Source of the DNA: Varroa destructor
Lineage: Eukaryota; Arthropoda; Arachnida; Mesostigmata; Varroidae
DNA length: 64,000 nucleotides
Reading direction: 5' to 3'
Assembly (NCBI RefSeq): GCF_002443255.2
Contig: NW_019211455.1
Span: forward strand, 57,416,671 to 57,480,670
The translations under genes were made by a program, and so were the position numbers. The notes beneath the pieces were generated by a model. It did no database searches and was not told the origin of the DNA. It was given only the letters and a program-made list of their open reading frames with translations. Below, in pieces: positions 33,760-47,234 of this stretch (the stretch's first letter is position 1; every line of letters starts with the position of its first letter).

Positions 33760-36700
33760 TTGATCTCTGTGCACAGCAACTCCTCTTGGTCTTCTCTCCG
33801 TTTGTGTTTGTAACTTCTATGCACAGTTGTCGATCTCTACGGGAGGAAATTAACTCTGGCCTGACTTAAGTATAGATACGATAACATTGAGTCGGTTGTG
33901 ACCCTCGATGGGACAATACTTGCAGTCGCTCGACTCAAGTCACTCCAAATAGATAGTTGGTCTAGTAAGATTTTCCTATACATAGACGAATCTGTTATGT
34001 TAATGTTACGTGTACATATATGTAAAAAACAGGCAACAAAAACAGATCATCTACTCGGTTCGTATCTGGCGTTGCCAAATAACAAGAAACCCCTCCAGTG
34101 CGATTGCGAAGCTCTCGGATAAGTTGAATTATGATTTCAGTTAATATTATTGTCTGCGCACGTAATTATAGTTAGAAAAATAAATTCATATAAGAAACGT
34201 TCGTTATTTTATGTAAAGCGTACATAATTAGCTCAGCTCCGATTGGACAATTATGTTAGGACTCTGTATATATTGTTCGAAAATGTTTAAAAATAGTTTT
34301 TTTAGACACAAACTATAAAACAAGTTATATTAACAGATGTTGCCCCTACCCTACTACCGTCTTTTACCATGTCTATAGTATACTTTTTTGTAGTTTTTCA
34401 ACGAGATTCTAGCAGGATCGTTGTTTACAACAAACGCACTCGCCTCAGTTTTGCTTCGAGAAAAGTGCTCTGCTCGTTTCGAACATTGAATCTAAATAAG
34501 CCTGCGGCATTTAATCGTATTTGTCTCTACGTACTCATACGTTTGACCTCATCTTGTTCTTCTGAAATGGGTGAAAACTACCCTTAGATTATTTGCAGTC
34601 TGCGTATGGCATTGTTTGTCCTATTTGTGTTTATTTGCATGGAAAACAACTTTGTGCATTTCGCCATTAGTTTCTCTGCGGTCCGTAGCCAATTTTTTTG
34701 TACATTTTGTTACAAATAAATTTCTTACGTTACACAAGTTTACATTGATAGCATACACAATCATATTACAAGTCCAAGTCCAGGTTAGCAAATTGTGTTC
34801 CATGCAAACGCTCGAAAGTGACGACGCGTGTATTTCCTGTGATTTCTGCTTAAAATGATATTAACGACAACTTTATATTTAGAGAGGATATCATAGCACT
34901 CGAATCCAAACCTAAACCGTCTTCCTCCACCCTTCTTGCTGTTATTAATCATTTCTAATAAGGTACGAGTTCAGAAATGAAGGTTATCACTCATTGGTAA
35001 ATTGAAACACCCTGTGATAATTCAACTGTTCGCATTGACATAACATAGTCTTATGCAGTACACCCACGGTACCACAGCTAAGCACCGATAGGTTTCTACG
35101 CCTACAGGTTATTCTGCTATATGTCAACATAATATTTCTATGTATTATGTATCGTGACGTTATGGCACTATAGGAATTGCAGAGATGATATGAGGGCGCC
35201 CCTGTTACAACTGTGTTGAATAATAAAATTTGCCCTACGACAAGGCTCTACCCTAAAAGCCTGATAATTGGAAAAAGCTACTTTTCAAGCGTGGAAGTAC
35301 AAAAAAACATCTATAGAGCCCGTGTGACCGTATCATATGGTTCACACCACTCAGGACCCTGGTCGAATTACATATACCCACGCGCCCATTTTTTCAGTCC
35401 ATTCAAAACGCTGCATCGTCTTCTATAAAACCATGATCAGTAATTTTAATAGTCGTTTGTTAAATCTTTTTTTAAAGTTCAAAAACATAATGTGACATCG
35501 TATATAAATCTAAACATTTTGAAATGGAAATATTGAAAATGAAAACATTGAAACTAAACTTCCAAAGAGATATTCGTTTTACTATAATTCGCCTTATTTA
35601 CTACCTGAACGAATAAGCTGCCAACGTTGTTGCCGATTAGCGGCAAACGTACAACCTATTCTAAAATCAATATGAGTTTCAAAACATTAATATATTGCAC
35701 CTTTTCCCGATATTCGATTACTTAAAGATAAAAGGAAACCGAAAGAGCGCTGGTTGCTTACCGTTGTTTACAGGTCAGAAGAGGTCACTATTGTAGTGTG
35801 ACAGTCGCAACTGTGGACGTCATTAAGGACCCGTTCAACGCAGCTGCAGGCTACGTTGAGCGTTTTCTCCTTGTTTTAGAAAAAGAACCAATCTCTTTAT
35901 TCCGCCATCTTGGCGGGAAGTCATACCATATCCTAGATTGTGATTTTCTCATTTCACTGTGAAAACCATCGGACAACATTAATTTAGTAGTGCTGGTTCC
36001 ATAAAATATATGCTAGTATTCTAGATTGTAGAAATGTAGAAAGAAAGCGCCATTTGCAATAAAGGTAATTTTTTATCGTGCATATGTGTAAGGTCTAAAG
36101 GAAAAGTATCGTTGGCCCTGAATCTAAATGCATTATGAAATTTGTTTTCGTCAAGACTGTGTGGAATTTTTATATGTAATAATTTATATATAATAACACC
36201 GGTAATTTTTACTGCACACCGCACACCCATAAGCTCGCTCTGGCTAATGTTGCAGTGATAATATCTGTAAAAAAAACATTTTTTAAAGAACCTTGTGTGA
36301 TATTCTACACTGAAATCAACAACCACATTTGAATACGCAACTAACTGTTTGACTGAAAAAAGGTAGCATGTATTGTGGGATCTGACCAGCTATTAGGTTG
36401 ATGTGATGTAATAAAATTGTCGTTATTATAAACGTTAAACATTTAAAATTTTACTTAAATACAACATCGATAAGTGGGTTTTCTTGGTTTTTTTCGTAGT
36501 TATTCGTTTAATTCAGTTTTTGGCCGTTTTTGACGTTCGTTTGGTTTTATTTTTGAAGTTACGACGCGGGTGTTTTCGCACTGCCGGTATGCAGAATGAA
36601 ACGTTTCAGTAACTATCTAGCATACCTGCTACACAGTCGCTGTCCACAATTAGTCATAGCAAAAGAACGCCTGTTGTTGAGCTACGCATCACCAATACAA
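33760..36700. other. Spacer
   Basis: No supported gene; only scattered short frames. It contains the YY1-like palindrome at 35902-35916, within a slightly G+C-richer patch at about 35760-35930. Confidence 0.5.
35902..35916. promoter_or_regulatory. YY1-like palindrome
   Basis: CCGCCA-TCT-TGGCGG. On the minus strand it reads CCGCCAAGATGGCGG, containing AAGATGGCGG, the core bound by YY1 (Pleiohomeotic in flies) and often near start sites. No gene start is visible next to it. Confidence 0.35.
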
Positions 36701-36701
36701 A

Positions 36702-36917
36702 TCATACGGCCATGATCTTTCGAGTTTGGAAAAGATCCAGCCGTGTACTAAAAGGCTTCACCGCAGGATTCTTGAAGCTCATGTGTATAAACGACGCTTC
36801 GTACAAAAATTCATCATATGTCATTTTTTTTTTGTCTTGTGTGTCACCCAAGGTTAGCACATAGTTAAAGTAGCTACCGGAACTGCCAGATTTGAGATAA
36901 GTGCGGGCTGTAACCAC
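36702..36917 (-). CDS. Candidate terminal exon, unknown protein
   Basis: The minus-strand frame starts exactly after an acceptor-like GCATCTAG and runs 71 codons to a stop (VVTARTYLKSGSSGSYFNYV... ending LFQTRKIMAV). A further minus-strand frame at about 37064-37300 (VPITLEYDLCVYIKNIRYDS...) could be the preceding exon, with a phase-0 donor-like site at 37091/37090 (TCC then GTGATG). The plus strand is also open across 37043-37477 (144 codons from ATG), so the strand is not settled. There is no recognised domain; an ORF of this length can occur by chance here. Confidence 0.22.
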   Translation of the reverse strand: MVTARTYLKSGSSGSYFNYVLTLGDTQDKKKMTYDEFLYEASFIHMSFKNPAVKPFSTRLDLFQTRKIMAV

Positions 36918-37479
36918 CTAGATGCGCTTTGCCAATTTGCCCAGCGGCATTAACGCGGCCAATTATTTTGTTTTCGTCTTTATTATTTGTAACAAACACA
37001 CGCGATTTGTCGTGCACCGAAACATTGTGAGTCATACTGCCTTTGTGTCAAAAAAGCCCCTCAGATACCACTTTGATGTTGTTCCATCACGGAATAACAA
37101 TTAGCCCGATTTCGGTTCGAATCACCGCACGCAATATCCCGAGTTTTGGTCTGGACAAGAAGGTTTTTTGGGCTATCATATCTTATGTTCTTGATGTAGA
37201 CGCAGAGGTCATACTCCAACGTGATAGGAACAAAATAGAAGTTTTTCATTTTGGTAATTGGATGGAAGTAAAGGCCAAGTGCATCTATCTCGATCTATTT
37301 CTCGTTCTAATGAATCCCTTAGGTTCGTTTTCTTTAACACATCGGTTAATTTCGGATATAAAAGAAACATTTAAGGAGACCATTATATCATATTCCTTTA
37401 ATTCAGTCGACTGCTTCTCTTTCATATCAAAACCAACCCATTTCTTCAAGAGAGCTCAACGGAACGCACGACGGTGAGC

Positions 37480-40400
37480 AACACTACTAGTCACGTAAAA
37501 AACTCATCCAGGAACATCAACGCACGTCTTTTGCAGAAAACCCCATTTTGAGAAATTTCTTTCACCCATTTTGAGGCACAAGTATAGCTAGCCAGAAATA
37601 ATAATACAAGCTTCCCTCAGAGCTTCTTCCTTAAAGGAACCGCGAAAATCAGTGAGCACCATCTGAGTGGCATGCATTCAGTGATACGTAAGGTCAGAGC
37701 CATTATTGAGAGGATTCTAGAGAAATAAACACTGAACAAGCAACTCCTTTGGGGTTAAAAATTGTAGTGCCATAACCTTTAAGCCTGAAATCTGTGCCGA
37801 CAGCATAGACGTTCAAAGCTAGCATGTACTGAAGCCGCTACCGATAGTGGGTCTGTTCGTAAATAATAACAATACAGAATATTAGAGGTGTCGAGTGCAC
37901 ACAATCATATTTATTGAGCTGCACCATACCTCCAATGATAGCAGAGCTACAAAGTAGGCCAAAAGATAGCAGATAATTTCGAATAACTTTTGACTAGCTT
38001 TAAAAACAATGCGCTGATGCAGGCTCTACTTATAAGTAAATCCGAGTCGCAAGGTCTCGAATGTGACTTTTTTTCTATTTGTTAGTCCATTCTGGCCTAA
38101 AATACTGCGCTCATCCATGAAATTCCCTTAGACACCACATTAAGACCTGCTAAAGTCAAATATTACCGATTCTTCACGATATTGGTAAATTGCAACCAAA
38201 ATTCGCAATTTTAGTACACAGGGTGGACTCATTCTAATGTTAACACTGGTTATTCCATGCCAGCCCTCGATAATACTAAACAGCGTCTACTTGATTAAAT
38301 CTATCAGTAACATTTTCTTTGCTGTCTCATTTCCTAATAAGAAACGGAAAACGTTTAGCCATATGTTCGTTATGAGATTTTCATACGAAACGAATTTACT
38401 TGTAATTTGAGGGTAAGGTCAAGATGTCAACCTTGAGTGCTTGTGGTATACTTCCTGAAAATTAATTAAATACCTATTATTACCTTATATTTTCAAGAGG
38501 CGCTGCAGGAATACCTACAGGGTTGCAACGGTTGTCGTCGCCAATAAACGTCTTGCAGCCTTCTCAAACCGACACTCAATAGAAAAAGCCTTCCTGTGCG
38601 GGTGGAAGCCATTTACTAAAACGGCGTAGCCCACCAATTGCGTGCTTAAAATCAGTTAGCTTGTTGCGGATTGGTGTGTGAAATGAACGATTCCTCTCGT
38701 CTTTAATAATTATATACTAAATAATTATATATCTATCCAATATTATCATTATGAACATTATTACACGATAAACTTTATACCATTGGTCAAATCGGAGTAA
38801 ATTGTAAAAAAAGAAAAACAGAAACTTATTCCATGAACAAATTCAGCATCAGAGCCTGTTTTTCTGCGCAGCTTTTACTTGCTAGCCATAATGCCGGTCC
38901 CCATCTCAAACCACTTATTTCTATCATAATTAATCGCGAAACACATCTACATGAATTATCTTGTTTTTACATGGATTTTAAGAAATATACGACCTTTTTT
39001 TCCTCTTTATTGCAGAATTTCCTATGAGGAAAGTGAACCTTATGGAGGAATCAACAAGGTTCTGAGGCAATCACCGATGTATATAAAATAGGCAGAACCG
39101 TTTTTGAAAACTGGGCTGAAATGGATGTGAAATCATTGAAAGGCATAAAAGGTCTGTTTCCTGCAGAATCAATAGGGGTGATTCGCTTTTACCTGTGCCC
39201 ATTACTCTCATTTTGTTTCTCATAATAATAATGAACAGAAAGTGCTAGGATACTTGTAGTTATTAACATACAAGTTCTAGCGTTCTGTATCATGATATAT
39301 CATCAAGGAAAACCTGTACAATACGAAGAACAGATTGTAACAGTTGGCTGTGTTCGATTGCAACAAACAGCTCATTCCTTTTTATACAAGGAATAATTAG
39401 ATGGTACTACTATTACCAAACTAGAAAACGATTGTGGAATAAGATCAAAACCTGGAAATGCCGGTAAATCATAATATTTTATAATGCTATGTGGTGTGAT
39501 TCATTCTTTTCTTTTCGCTTATCAGATTAAAAAGACATTGAACATTCAATATTTATATTTGTACACAATATAAAACAAATTGCACCCGATAGGTGTTCCA
39601 TATGAGTCGTGAACCCTCAGGGAGTCAGGATGCACACATAAAGCACAATGCCGAATTACCTCGTTAACGTTGGGTCACAGAGAGAGACCCCACTGATACA
39701 AGCAATAGCATTCCGGCCATGTCACTTTGAACTTTCACTTCCGATTCCGACGGTCATGTAATAAGCAAGCCGTTTGCTAAGGGGCTGCATAGCTAGAGCC
39801 TTCGAAAGGCCATCCACAACAGAATTCATGAGTGAAGCGCCAGTATGAATCGGAAACTGATGTCACACTCCATGCACGCGCGTCTCTGAGCTAACTTCCG
39901 CAACCGCGGGTTTTTTCCAACTTTCTGGGCTTTCGGGAATATGTAGTCGTCGAAAAGGTCTCTGTTATAATGTCTGTTAGAATGTGTTTTTTATCCAGAC
40001 AAAAGACTTAGTTATCTTCTGTTAGAATGCTTGTGACAGTAAGCCAACGTTCCCGATACGCCGAATCAGCACAACTTGCAATATATTTGTTAGAAAATAC
40101 CTTCTCGATTATGATTTTTCTTCATTATGTCAGTGAAAAATTATTTGTTTTTTATATGTACCATGCGTAAAATGCCGAACAGTGCTCTAAATAGAGTGCA
40201 GTAAATGTAGAACAGCTTCTCCACGATGTCATTTTTTTTCGATGTCGATATCATTTTAATAAGCTTTACAACCGTTAGGTACAAAAGAGAAGTTTTTGAT
40301 GTCGCTGATCAAATCAAAGTGCGTCGATCTCGTTCCACTAACTATCCATGTAAGCGACGAGCTTTAACAAGTTTCCCTAAAAACCTCCGTTATTGATGTT

Positions 40401-40685
40401 TTTAGCTTTGGCTTGAATCATTGATAGCCCGGAAGAAGTAATCCTGCGCTTTCTTTACCACCAATTCCTTTAACTATGGATTTTGGAACACGCTACTTCT
40501 CGGCTGTATCTCTACCCGGTCATTCTTTTACAGCCTTTATTAACGAAACATAATCCTGCCCTCCTCGGAGTGAATGCAAGTTGTAGAAACCACCATGTCA
40601 AGAATTTTTTCTTCCTTAGGTACTTCAATACCTGTCGATCGGAGGACAGACGATTAAACGAAATCCTCTTGCACAATCCGGATAC
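37480..40685. other. Spacer
   Basis: No supported gene, RNA or transposon. The short frames at 38833-39027 and 40483-40689 (+) lack splice or domain support. Confidence 0.5.
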
Positions 40686-40962
40686 CTAAACGAGTTGATG
40701 GATAGACGTTAACCGTTCTTTGAGAGAGTGATAAAGGTCAGTGAAAACCCATAGCTGCGCGTCAATTGTATACGGACTCAAATATGGATCAGTACTTGAA
40801 AGATTCTGTAAAAACGAGCATCTCAGAATCAACTCTTTTGAAATTGTTGTTTGCGGGCTATGACTCGTTATTATCGTAGATTCTGTTGGGTGATCCGAAC
40901 TCTCTGCCGTAATAAATATGCTCAGAGCTTGCCCGAACGAAAGCTGCCATTGAGGGGTCCAC
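40686..40962 (-). CDS. Candidate exon, unknown protein
   Basis: The minus-strand frame begins right after a strong acceptor with a long pyrimidine-rich lead (TTGTTACCTTTCTTGCC to TTGCAG, ending 40963) and stays open 92 codons in phase 2 to a stop: WTPQWQLSFGQALSIFITAE and on to HSLKERLTSIHQLV. There is no Met in the frame, so an upstream exon would be needed. I found none that is convincing. Confidence 0.22.
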
Positions 40963-41039
40963 CTGCAAGCATAGCAGCCGGCAAGAAAGGTAACAAACAA
41001 AGGAATACGTACTAATGTGCGGAGTTGGTGTGACGAATA

Positions 41040-41978
41040 CAAGGTGCTAGAAAACCATGCTAGTCGGTTATCAACAACACCTTATCTTTGCTATAAGAAT
41101 CTGCTCGATAGTGTTTTTATGCGACCTTAGGAATAATACTGCAGGAGCAGTTAATCAAAACGTTGCCTCTTTAATACATTACTGTAACATAAAATGAGTG
41201 TTCATTGTTAAAAAACATCATCCTTATCCGTCGTAACTTTGCCGGAGGTATCCGCATTATAACTTACAAGTGCTGTAGTTAGTGTGCTTTTCGAAACTTA
41301 GCGCAGCTAACCGCCCGCTTGCCATGTGACGGGCAGGCACAGCAATGATTTCAAACGTTCACGTGAGACACTGGACATTCCCATAAAGAAAAAAAAAAAA
41401 AAAAAAAAAAAAAAGGTACTTCACGAACCCTATTATTCTATATTTTCGTTTCGAAAAGGCTTTCTTGTATTTTGAACAAACAATTTCCGTCTACATTATT
41501 AGATTTTGACAATCCAATTGCCATCAGCCTTTAGTGGACGACTTCCTATTTGGTCGAAGAGTTTTGGACAAACTGCAATCAGTGTTGGGACTCAGGGTCA
41601 TGTCGACTAGTGTTTCAAATTTTTATACAAATTGTATGAAAATAGTACTGATCGTGAAGGTGGTTTGTTCTATCTGGATCTGTTTTATGTTGTTCTACAC
41701 TTTTCTTTATAGAAATCGATATGGAAATTCGCTTTTTCAAAAGTGCATCCTCAAATAGTCCTATCCGCTTTGATCCCTCATTGCACCGCAATTGAATTGC
41801 TTCCTCGTACTCATTAACATTTACGACAAAAATGCCGATGCAATCGCCTGAAGATAATTAGCATGTTGTTATCCGTACTTCAAAGATTCCTAAGCACTTT
41901 GTCGTCCACAGAAGTTCTGCTGAACCTCCGACGAATGGGATTGTCTGTCGGTAAGCGACAGCTCCATTCTCAGTTCAT
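41040..41978. other. Spacer with A26 tract
   Basis: Holds an A-run at 41389-41414, perhaps the tail of an old retroposed copy, but nothing upstream of it is recognisable. The ORF at 41534-41758 (+) is unsupported. Confidence 0.45.
41389..41414 (+). repeat. A26 homopolymer
   Basis: 26 consecutive A after CCATAAAG. Confidence 0.9.
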
Positions 41979-42301
41979 CTAATCATCGACGTTCCATGGC
42001 ATTTCATATTTTCTGGTGTCGGCCATTCCATGAACAAACCGAGAATAATTTAGAAAGATGTCGCTTATCGTATTCTTATGGCGCCTTCGATTGAGATTTC
42101 GAACTCTCGCCATTATGCTCCCCAAAAAATGATAGTTTTCGTTAAACAGCAAAAGGCGTTTGAGCGATTTTTTTGATTTCAATGAAAGATTGTGTTTGTC
42201 TTCGTTTAGTAAAAGAGTTAAGCGTCCTGCGCTTTGTATCAGGCGTTCTGCAACAACTGCGTCATCAAAATTCATGATACGTTTGACTAGTTCTGATTGT
42301 C
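41979..42301 (-). CDS. Candidate exon, basic protein of unknown family
   Basis: On the minus strand, acceptor TTTTAAATATTCGTAG (ending 42302) opens a phase-1 frame of 107 codons: GQSELVKRIMNFDDAVVAER, then a Leu/Lys-rich part (SLKSKKSLKRLLLFNE) and RVRNLNRRRHKN, ending PWNVDD. An internal ATG at 42275 could start it. The composition looks protein-like (helical, basic), but no domain or partner exon is identified. Confidence 0.28.
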
Positions 42302-43388
42302 CTACGAATATTTAAAAGTATAAGGAGATGAAAATTATGAAGGTAAGCCTACGAACGCAATCAACTGTGTCACAATGCAAGTAGGTTTTTCTTGCATTCA
42401 ACATATAATAGGCAAGGCTCGTTTGCAGAGCATCAAGTGAACCTTTAGTCTAGGCGGTCTTTTTTTCGAAATATGTACCTCGTCTTTCGAATGTTCCTTG
42501 CGGCATAGAATATGGCAGCCGTTTAACTTGATGCATTTCCTCACTTCAAGTTATAACCAAATTTGCCGTTATTCCACCGTGAAGTGGAGCTGTCAATCGA
42601 TATTGATACACTAAGCAAATGCTTTCAGTATACATAGCTAACGGATCAGCCCATTTGAAATGCAACACGATTAAAAAAAGCTTGAGTTTTAAATAACAGC
42701 TATTGAACACGTGAATTCTACTAACAATAAACCTTTCTGAAACGAATTATCAGTAATTATGAAATTTTATTATTATGAAAATGAGATAGGTAATGCAAGA
42801 CGTTTTTCGATGTTGATCTACTCACATGATATAATTAAACATACGATGTTGTATATACACATACAAAACATGCAAAAGCACTTCAGGATTTAGGATACCA
42901 GACCTGAAAGTTGACTAAATCTTGTTGGTCAAATTAAAATACACTGGAAATTGTTTACTTGTAGAGGTCTATCGATGTCTTTGGGTGTTTGTCGTACATG
43001 GATGAGCACACCTTCGGGCAGTCTATTTTTCATTTATCGCTAAAGAGGTTTTGTTCCATCAGAGAAGGTGCAGATCGGCTAGGTTTAGATGTTCACAAAA
43101 CTATTGGAGTTCCAACGTTGTGACTTAGGGCTAAGCAAAATTATCTTCGAGTCCATTTTTTCGCTGTGAGTTTATACACTTCTTACGTGCATTTTATTGT
43201 CATCGTTATATTTTATGCTTCTTCGCAACATTTATTGCTTCATTTCAGTACCAAGGATGGTATATGCGATCGTCTGGCGAATACGCTGTTTTGCTAGTTA
43301 TCTTGTAGAAAGGTGTGTATATTCTTCTGTGGCGACCAAGTAGTCACACAAGTTAATGGAAAGTTGGGTCTCTGCATAAGTTACGCTC

Positions 43389-43412
43389 CGTTCGTTCGTT
43401 CGTTCGTTCGTT
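43389..43412 (+). repeat. (CGTT)6 microsatellite
   Basis: Six perfect CGTT units. Confidence 0.95.
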
Positions 43413-43544
43413 GTGAAAATTCTACTTGGATATTAAGAAATACAAAGAACTGGCGAACGCATACAAGGTGTCTTAACGACGACCGGAATACCGCTCATAT
43501 TCGAAGAGATATCAAGGGCAGGTACAATATTGCGTTGTATTTGT

Positions 43545-43548
43545 ATGT

Positions 43549-43581
<33 letters not shown>

Positions 43582-43582
43582 T
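43545..43582 (+). repeat. (GT)n microsatellite
   Basis: GT dinucleotide run with one interruption (GTGAGT). Confidence 0.95.
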
Positions 43583-46484
43583 ATTTGTCAAATTAGGCTA
43601 CAAACGAATGATGTATGTCCAATTGGAGACAAATCTATGTAATTATACCGTAAAGATAAACGTGCCTCGTTTGTATTACGTAGATTAGTTGATACATGCT
43701 AACAAATTTAGGCAAAATCAAATGCTTGTGGATAAATATAACGTCGAATTAGAGCGAGACTCGAAGATTGTCTCGAAGTCGGTACTACGACCGATAATGC
43801 CAAGGGGCCTTATTGTTCTAGTTTGCCACTTTGCAACAGCTGCAATTATCGTCCATTTAAAAAATTTTATCTACAGTAACATTCAATTCATTTTCGTTTC
43901 GTTATGGAAATAAGGCTACACTTGGTTCGGAACCCGCTGGAGCTATAATTTCGAAGTTGTGAATAAATCGTTGCTGCAGTGATAATACGTTAGCATATAA
44001 ATACGGTCAGGAAAGAGACGTACGACAGCGTTTAATTGCTTCGGCCGGGCTTGATAGCGTCATACGTAACCCACGTCGATTGTCTAATAAATCTGAGATT
44101 GTGTAATAAAATTTCTAACTGAAACTCATGTTGGCAGAATGAATGTTAGCAAAACACTAGCCTATCTATATCGTATCACAGTCAATAGTTAGTTTAACTT
44201 GTTTTTTTTTTACAAGCGAAAGTTTATTATCGCCCGTGGTAAATGACAACAAGAATAATTTTATTGAACTTTTTACGCTATTGAAATTACACTAAATAGG
44301 AATGAACTACACAGTTATTTATCATTGACGTATGAAATATATAAATATGACGGTTTTGCATCATAGTTTTGTTGTTTATCGATCAATTATTTAAATCGAG
44401 TGGAAACTGTACAAAGTAAATTGATAATACTAATGGAAAGGGCACTGCATTTGTAAAGCTGTGACGCATGTTTTCGTGATTCACAGTTTTTTCCCTTAAT
44501 AAATATGCATCAAATTGGGACTATCAAAGAAAAAATATATGTATATATTCTAATCAGGCATTTCCCAATTATACAATTTGTTTTTCCGTTTGTAGCATGT
44601 AACTTGCCTCAAAGAAATGAAGTTCTCAAATGAATTTTCTGCTCTTTTTTACTGTACAACAATTGTCCTCGAAGTATAACTAATAAACGGAAAGGACCAT
44701 GTAAGTTCAGTCATGAAGAAAGTACGTAGAACCTCGTTTAATTTTGCATAACTTCAACTACGGTTACTCATTAATAAATAGCAAAGGCTATCAAGCTTCG
44801 TCTTGGTGCTGGTCTTTGTGGAGTAGCTTAATAATTTGGTCAATCATAGCCTTTAATCATATCTTTAACCATAATCAAGCTATCATCGGAGTTAGAAAAA
44901 CTAATTTCTTAACACTTTACTGCAAAAAGCGTCATACCGATCGACGTTTTCTGCAACATCAGCGTTCATTATTATGATATCCTTTCTTTTTTATGTTTTA
45001 ATTAGAATAGTGGATTTAATATTTAGTGATGTTTTCGTCTAAGCTGCGCAAACGGCGACGTATCTTTTTGCCAGATTAACATGACCTCAGAGGAAGGCCA
45101 CGGAAAGCAAATGGCAAATGACGACGAGCTTCGGAATAAACTTATTATGCATTAAGTAGCGATAATTTTGAGGGATACAGAGGGTCATCCGTTATCGGAC
45201 CAACAGCAAATCAATAGGCACATAGAGTTTGGTTAATGCTAATACCTATATATACAGTTTACTGCAGCCTTTACTACAAGGAGTTAAATTAATTAAGGCT
45301 GGTAATCTGTTGATTGCGGAGCCTGACCTTCAAATGATCGAAACTCGTACTTTTGGAAAACACGGTTGCCTAGTGCAAGTTTTATGAAAAGCTAAAATAT
45401 AGAACTTCGGGTCTTGTGATTTTTCAAAGTCCTTTTCGCAAAACAGGTAAGGTGCAAAAATGACGAGACTTACAACAAAAGCACGTGACGGAAGTTCGAA
45501 GCCAGGATGAGTTTAGACTAGATTGTTGGTCCGACGACATGCATACGTTGACAGGCCCTCAGGTTCGTCAGCTGCCCAGAAGATGTTCTTCAATTTCTTA
45601 AAATTCTCATCAAGTTAACGACTGTTTCCAGCTAACTCGCTTGATAGATGTTGTTTTTCCCCTTTTCACTGTTAGTTTATCCAAGGCCTAAAGTGTTAAT
45701 TTCTCATTGTGTTTTTCTCACCTTAGATCCATAAGATGGCGAACGGGAACAATCATCGTCGATATTTTTAAAGGGACTCAACTGAAGCTGTCTTAGTATT
45801 ATGAGACAAATGCGTTTTTGATTTCTTACTTTACAGTGCTCGAGAGAACGAACGCAAATTCGATAAGGATCCTCTCATTAACCATAGGTAATCATTTATT
45901 GTGCTTCTACGAGAATATATGTATAAGTAACAAGGTGATACTGGGTCAAGACTAAAGAGAGTAGACTAGTTTCTATCAAAATATTTAATTATTCTATGGT
46001 CCATACAGATGTGTTTACATATTATTCAAGTGTTATTATGTGTTTATGTGTTCTATTTGATATATGAAAACCCTTTCATAGATGCTAATGAAAAACGTAA
46101 TAGTCCATAAAATGATCGGATTCGATAACGTGCCTATGAAGTTTTAAAGGTGAAAGTCAACTATGTCGAGTTGCTCTTTCTCTGTTGGACAGGAGTCTTG
46201 CGGGGCTCCTTGCGATCTACCCCCTCGCGACTTCAAAGTTATCCTCCAAGCTGCCTATTAAATTATGGAAAAATTAAATCATGGCACAAAAATTAATTAC
46301 GGTATTCTAGAAAAGAAACAAGCATACGTGCGATATTCGCCAGTTAATAATAAAAAGGTTCACAGTTCAGTGTCGAACAAATCGTTATGAGGTGACAACC
46401 TTGTGTGAAATACAATCAATGCAGCGAATCTGACTAGGAAGAACTCACCGTCGTACAAATCCGATTGCACTCTGTTTACTTGTT

Positions 46485-46567
46485 ACGGTAGTTACTAAGT
46501 AATTGAAATAGGCTTATGTTTTCATAAGGTAAGAAGGATTAAACTATGCTTCCTAAGTAACTACCGT
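46485..46567. repeat. 83-bp inverted-repeat element with inner hairpin
   Basis: Perfect 12-bp terminal inverted repeats (ACGGTAGTTACT at 46485-46496 and its complement at 46556-46567). A second perfect hairpin (CTTATG-TTTT-CATAAG, 46513-46528) lies inside. It could be a tiny MITE relic, though no target-site duplication is clear. Confidence 0.7.
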
Positions 46568-47234
46568 TCCTACTGAAGGAATACCAACAGGCTGAGTCCT
46601 TGTAATGGAAGATTCAGCGTTAGTGCTAATTGATGCAGTCAATGCATTGATTGATAGATATTTCATTGGAGAACATAGCTTAGTCGTAACATGAAAATAA
46701 TTGTCTTATACGTGCCATCAGGATTGACAAAATCAGCTGCCTATACATAGTTAGTTGAGTCTTTTATTCGTAACTTCTCATGTGAAGGAAAAGGGGTGTT
46801 TACAAAGTTAATAAGTAAAATGTAATAGTTTTGCAAAGAACTTTTCGTACGTTCTTTTTTTTCTTTACCGAAATAAAAGTAAGCAAATCCGTAAAAGTGT
46901 ATCTCCAGAAACTTTTAACTTTCTTTAGAACCCTAGAAACTCCTCAACAGTATAGCCAGAGCTTTACGTGAAATGAAGTTTATCTAATTATCAAAATATT
47001 GATAGAGTTGTCAAATGAAGGAAGAATAAAAGTGGTAAAAGAAGTTACTTCGGAAACCATGGAAATCTGCTTAACCTTCTATAGCCTTGAGTAAATTTCC
47101 GAATACTCCCTCAAGAAAGATCTCCCGAAATTCTCCCGAAAGATCAGCAAAACTGCAGCGTTTGTAACGATTGCCACTATTTAATGCACCCCATTGTGCT
47201 TTGGCGTATTAAGTAATGCTAGCTAACGGTTTCC

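Larger units (their letters stand above)
42310..46480. other. Gene-poor region
   Basis: No supported gene. Holds the (CGTT)6 and (GT)n microsatellites; ORFs at 43313-43642 and 43689-43913 (+) run through or beside them and are not supported. Confidence 0.5.

Noticed and set aside
37090..37130. CGGTTCGAATCACC as a tRNA B box
   Set aside because: The flanking bases do not form a T stem and no A box or acceptor stem lies at the right distance.
43313..43642. 109-codon plus-strand ORF
   Set aside because: It runs through the CGTT and GT microsatellites and has no splice or domain support.
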